Below, piece by piece: positions 61,135-64,000 of a DNA stretch of 64,000 bases. Below the pieces are notes generated by a model. That model was not told where the DNA came from, ran no database searches, and saw only the letters and a list, made by a program, of their open reading frames with translations. This stretch comes from UBA7803 sp041686955 (lineage in GTDB: Bacteria; Pseudomonadota; Gammaproteobacteria; Pseudomonadales; Azotimanducaceae): NCBI GenBank assembly GCA_041686955.1, contig JAWLCV010000006.1, positions 1 through 64,000 of the forward strand, in the 5' to 3' direction. Made by a program: the position numbers and the translations under genes. Within the stretch, counting starts at the first letter, position 1, and the number at the start of each line of letters is the position of its first letter.

Positions 61135-61905
61135 GTGGACGTCGCCATGGACAGCCTGCTCGAGTGGATCAGCCAGGTGGTCTGGGCCACCTTGCGGGTG
61201 GGCGGCTTCGTGATGGTGGTTCCCATCTTCGGCAACCCCATGGTCTCGCCGCGCATCAAGGTGGCTCTGTCCCTGGCCATGGGTGTGGCGCTCGGACCGC
61301 TGCTCACGGAGATGCCGGTGATCGACGAGCTCTCCCTGGGGCTGGTTGTGCTGGTGGCGGAGCAGCTACTCACGGGAATCGGCCTGGGTTTCGCCACCAG
61401 CCTGTTCTTCCAGCTCTTCGTGGTGGCCGGGCAGTTCATGGGCATGCAGATGGGCCTCGGCTTCGCCATGATGGCGGACCCGGTCAACGGCGTGCAGGTG
61501 ACTGCGTGGAGTCAGTTCTACCTGCTGCTGGTCACCCTGACGTTTCTCGCGGTGAACGGCCACCTGCTGCTCCTCCAGATCCTCGTGGAGGGCTTCAAGC
61601 TGTACCCCTCAGGGCTCGGCATCGGCATGGACGAGCTGGCGCGGCGCATCGCCGGATTGGGGAGCTGGATGCTCATGGGCGGCGTGCTCATCGCCCTGCC
61701 GGCGGTGACGGCGCTGCTCATCGTCAACCTCGCATTCGGCGTGATGAGCCGCAGCGCGCCGCAGCTCAACGTGTTCTCCCTGGGCTTTCCCTTCAGCATC
61801 GTGTTCGGCGCCGTGATCATGTGGATCGCCCTGCAGGGCTGGCTGCCCCAGTTCGACCGCATGTTCTCCGGCTTCACCGACATCGTTTCCCGCTGGGTGA
61901 TGTGA
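61135..61905 (+). CDS. fliR: Flagellar export gate protein FliR
   Basis: The 256-residue polytopic protein has RVGGFVMVVPIFGNPMVSPR, LGFATSLFFQLFVVAGQFMG and QMGLGFAMMADPVNGVQV, all typical of FliR. The start may be the GTG at 61135 or the ATG at 61147, four codons later. It is the third gate component, next to flhB. Confidence 0.96.
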   Translation: MDVAMDSLLEWISQVVWATLRVGGFVMVVPIFGNPMVSPRIKVALSLAMGVALGPLLTEMPVIDELSLGLVVLVAEQLLTGIGLGFATSLFFQLFVVAGQFMGMQMGLGFAMMADPVNGVQVTAWSQFYLLLVTLTFLAVNGHLLLLQILVEGFKLYPSGLGIGMDELARRIAGLGSWMLMGGVLIALPAVTALLIVNLAFGVMSRSAPQLNVFSLGFPFSIVFGAVIMWIALQGWLPQFDRMFSGFTDIVSRWVM

Positions 61906-61906
61906 C

Positions 61907-63031
61907 GTGGCGGAAGAGCAGCACGGTCAGGAACGCACCGAGGAACCTACCCCCAGACGCCTGGCCAAGGCGAAGGAGGAAGGCCAGGCGGTCCGATCGC
62001 GGGAGCTCACCTCCATGGCGCTGGTGACGGTGGGCGCGGTGGCGCTGATCGCGGTGTTCCCGTCCGCGGCCCGGCGGATGGCGAAGCTGATGTCACGGGT
62101 GTTCGAGATGGCGGCACATCCGCAGGAGAACATGTTCACGGCGCTCGAGGTGGCGCTGGAGGCGGGACTCGCAGCGGCGGCGCCGTTTCTTGCGGTTGTC
62201 ATGCTGGTCGGAGCCGGCTCCATGCTGGTGCCCGGCGGACTCGTGTTCTCGACCAAGGCCATGACGTTCAAGGCCAGCCGCATCAGCCCCTTGAGTGGAA
62301 TCAAGCGCATGTTCTCCGCGCGTTCGCTGATGGAGCTGTTCAAGTCCATCGCCAAGTTTCTGCTCGTTGCGGTCATGGCGGTGCTCGCCCTCGCGACGTT
62401 TTTCGACGGGCTGCTGGCGCTGGCCGGCCTGTCGCTGCAGGCCGCGGTGGCGCAGAGTCTCGAGTATGTGGCGCTGGCGCTGTTGTGCATCGGCATGAGC
62501 CTGGTGATCGTCGCCGCCGTGGACGTGCCGTTCCAGATCGCCCAGCACACCAAGCAGCTCCGCATGACCAAGCAGGAAGTGAAGGACGAGCTCAAGGACA
62601 GCGAGGGCAAGCCGGAAGTGCGCTCCCGCATTCGCCAGCTCCAGCTCGAGATCTCGCAACGGCAGATGATGACCCGCATCCCCGAGGCCGACGTGGTCAT
62701 CACCAACCCGGAGCACTACTCGGTGGCCCTCAAGTACGACGGGGAATCCATGAGCGCCCCGCTGGTGCTCGCCAAGGGCGCGGACCATATGGCGTTCCGC
62801 ATTCGCGAGATCGCTGCCGCCCACGACGTGCCCCAGCTCGCCGTGCCGCCTCTGGCGCGGGCCGTTTATCACTCCACCGAGGTGGGCGGCGAGATTCCCG
62901 GACCGCTGTACGTGGCGGTGGCCAAGGTGCTGGCATACGTATACCAGTTGAAGCTGTACCGGCGTGGTCAGGGCGGCAAACCGCCGGCCCTGGGCGACGT
63001 GGACGTTCCCGACGAGTACGCGGTGGATTAG
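61907..63031 (+). CDS. flhB: Flagellar export switch protein FlhB
   Basis: The 374-residue protein has a hydrophilic N-terminus (EERTEEPTPRRLAKAKEEGQ type), four membrane helices (about 35-210) and a cytoplasmic domain. The self-cleavage site, normally NPTH, reads NPEH at residues 267-270 (VITNPEHYSVALKYD). Asn and Pro, which carry out cleavage, are kept. FlhB with FliK switches export from hook to filament proteins. Start is GTG. Confidence 0.96.
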   Translation: MAEEQHGQERTEEPTPRRLAKAKEEGQAVRSRELTSMALVTVGAVALIAVFPSAARRMAKLMSRVFEMAAHPQENMFTALEVALEAGLAAAAPFLAVVMLVGAGSMLVPGGLVFSTKAMTFKASRISPLSGIKRMFSARSLMELFKSIAKFLLVAVMAVLALATFFDGLLALAGLSLQAAVAQSLEYVALALLCIGMSLVIVAAVDVPFQIAQHTKQLRMTKQEVKDELKDSEGKPEVRSRIRQLQLEISQRQMMTRIPEADVVITNPEHYSVALKYDGESMSAPLVLAKGADHMAFRIREIAAAHDVPQLAVPPLARAVYHSTEVGGEIPGPLYVAVAKVLAYVYQLKLYRRGQGGKPPALGDVDVPDEYAVD

Positions 63032-63035
63032 GCCG

Positions 63036-64000
63036 ATGAAGAACGGTGTCAATGCGCTGGGGTTGGGTATTCCCCTGCTGTTGCTTCTGCTGCTGGGGCT
63101 CATGACGCTCACGGTGCCCCCGTTTCTGCTGGACGTGTCGTTCACCTTCAACATCGCCTTGTCCATCGTGGTGCTCCTGGTGGCGGTGTACGCGCTGCGG
63201 CCGCTGGATTTCGCCGCCTTCCCCACGGTGCTGCTGGTGGCTACCCTGCTTCGGCTGGCGCTCAACGTGGCCTCCACCCGGGTGGTGCTGCTCGAGGGTC
63301 ACGCCGGCGGCGATGCGGCAGGCAAGGTCATCGAGGCCTTCGGCGAAGTGGTGGTCGGCGGCAATTACGTGGTCGGCCTGGTGGTGTTCATCATCCTGGT
63401 GATCATCAACTTCGTGGTGGTGACCAAGGGGGCGGGGCGGATCTCCGAGGTCAGCGCCCGCTTCACCCTGGACGCCATGCCCGGCAAGCAGATGGCCATC
63501 GATGCGGATCTGAATGCCGGCATCATCGATCAGGACGAGGCGAAACGGCGCCGCGAGGAGGTGGGCCGGGAGGCCGACTTCTACGGCTCCATGGACGGCG
63601 CCAGCAAGTTCGTCCGCGGTGACGCCATCGCCGGCGTGCTCATTCTGCTCATCAACATCATCGGCGGCCTGGTGATCGGCATGGTCCAGCACGATCTGGA
63701 GTTCGGCCAGGCTCTGCGCAACTACACCCTGCTCACCATCGGCGACGGCCTGGTGGCGCAGATTCCGTCGCTGCTGCTCTCCACCGCGGCGGCCATCATG
63801 GTCACCCGGGTCAACGGCTCGGAGGACATGGGGCAGCAGGTGCTGCGGCAGCTCTTCGAGGACCACCGGGCGCTGGCGGTGTGCGGCGGGATTCTGATCG
63901 TGCTCGGCCTGGTGCCGGGGATGCCCCATCTGGTGTTCCTGGCCCTGGGCGGTGCTGCGTGCTTCGGCGCCTACGGCATTCATCAGCGGCGCCAGCTTGA
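63036..64000 (+). CDS. flhA: Flagellar export protein FlhA (partial, runs off the window)
   Basis: The first 321 residues are present; the gene continues past 64000. The membrane part is canonical: PPFLLDVSFTFNIALSIVVL, PTVLLVATLLRLALNVASTR, the FHIPEP-type loop GRISEVSARFTLDAMPGKQM and AIDADLNAG, then EVGREADFYGSMDGASKFVR. The cytoplasmic cargo-binding domain is missing only because the window ends. Confidence 0.97.
   Translation, partial: MKNGVNALGLGIPLLLLLLLGLMTLTVPPFLLDVSFTFNIALSIVVLLVAVYALRPLDFAAFPTVLLVATLLRLALNVASTRVVLLEGHAGGDAAGKVIEAFGEVVVGGNYVVGLVVFIILVIINFVVVTKGAGRISEVSARFTLDAMPGKQMAIDADLNAGIIDQDEAKRRREEVGREADFYGSMDGASKFVRGDAIAGVLILLINIIGGLVIGMVQHDLEFGQALRNYTLLTIGDGLVAQIPSLLLSTAAAIMVTRVNGSEDMGQQVLRQLFEDHRALAVCGGILIVLGLVPGMPHLVFLALGGAACFGAYGIHQRRQL

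Overview
The window is a high-GC stretch from a gammaproteobacterium that moves with a polar-type flagellum. The evidence is the gene order (flgBCDEFGHIJKL, fliC-flaG-fliD-fliS, fleQ, fliEFGHIJ, fliK, fliL-fliNOPQR, flhBA), a FleQ-type sigma54 activator, clear sigma54 and sigma28 promoters, and a CheD/CheB chemotaxis operon. I cannot place the family; a PEP-CTERM protein, an ECF sigma factor paired with a Ser/Thr kinase, and a DUF2064 glycosyltransferase would fit an environmental lineage. Two runs of exactly 100 N show a draft scaffold. Both have the same short sequence on each side, so they may hide contig overlaps rather than missing DNA.

Layout. 1-500: two tRNA-Arg genes (anticodons ACG and CCT), an intrinsic terminator, and a block of four tandem hairpins between them. 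599-2248: a small Cys-rich secreted protein and two overlapping glycosyltransferase genes. 2255-6198 (minus): a membrane-anchored protein with a FliM-like tail, a PilZ protein, a periplasmic TonB-C protein and a chemoreceptor. 6420-16008 (plus): a FapA/DUF342 protein, then a chemotaxis operon (CheY-like regulator, cheA, cheW, STAS protein, CheZ-like protein, cheR, cheD, cheB, cheY) ending with fliM. 16109-20375: a PEP-CTERM protein gene facing and overlapping a Ser/Thr kinase-TPR gene that follows an ECF sigma gene. 20522-24674: a 1342-residue CheB-CheR-PAS-histidine kinase-receiver fusion. 24693-26659 (minus): a QseBC/PmrAB-like two-component pair. 26852-28039: a divergent CDP-glycerol glycerophosphotransferase-like gene behind a PmrA-type box.

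28059-29736 (minus) holds flgN, flgM and flgA. 30079-43737 holds the rod-hook operon flgB-flgL, driven by a consensus sigma54 promoter with three 21-bp palindromic repeats upstream. It contains a 1328-residue hook protein with five tandem repeat domains. 43887-49213 is the filament region: a sigma28 promoter, fliC, flaG, fliD, fliS, fliT and a second fliS-like gene. 49337-51978 encodes FleQ and a FleR/FlrC-like activator without its usual kinase. 51975-64000 encodes the basal body and export apparatus up to a truncated flhA, with a second sigma54 promoter before fliK.

How it works together. FleQ and FleR-like activators with sigma54 should drive the hook and basal-body operons. FlgM would hold sigma28 until hook completion. 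Sigma28 promoters are visible before flgM, fliC and the chemoreceptor gene. The Che proteins control the FliM/FliN/FliG switch. The most unusual parts are the giant repeat-bearing hook protein, a small CheZ-like protein sharing a VELF tail with CheD, the tandem fliS pair, fliM placed beside cheY, the phased palindromes upstream of flgB, and a GAITGA rather than GAFTGA loop in FleQ.
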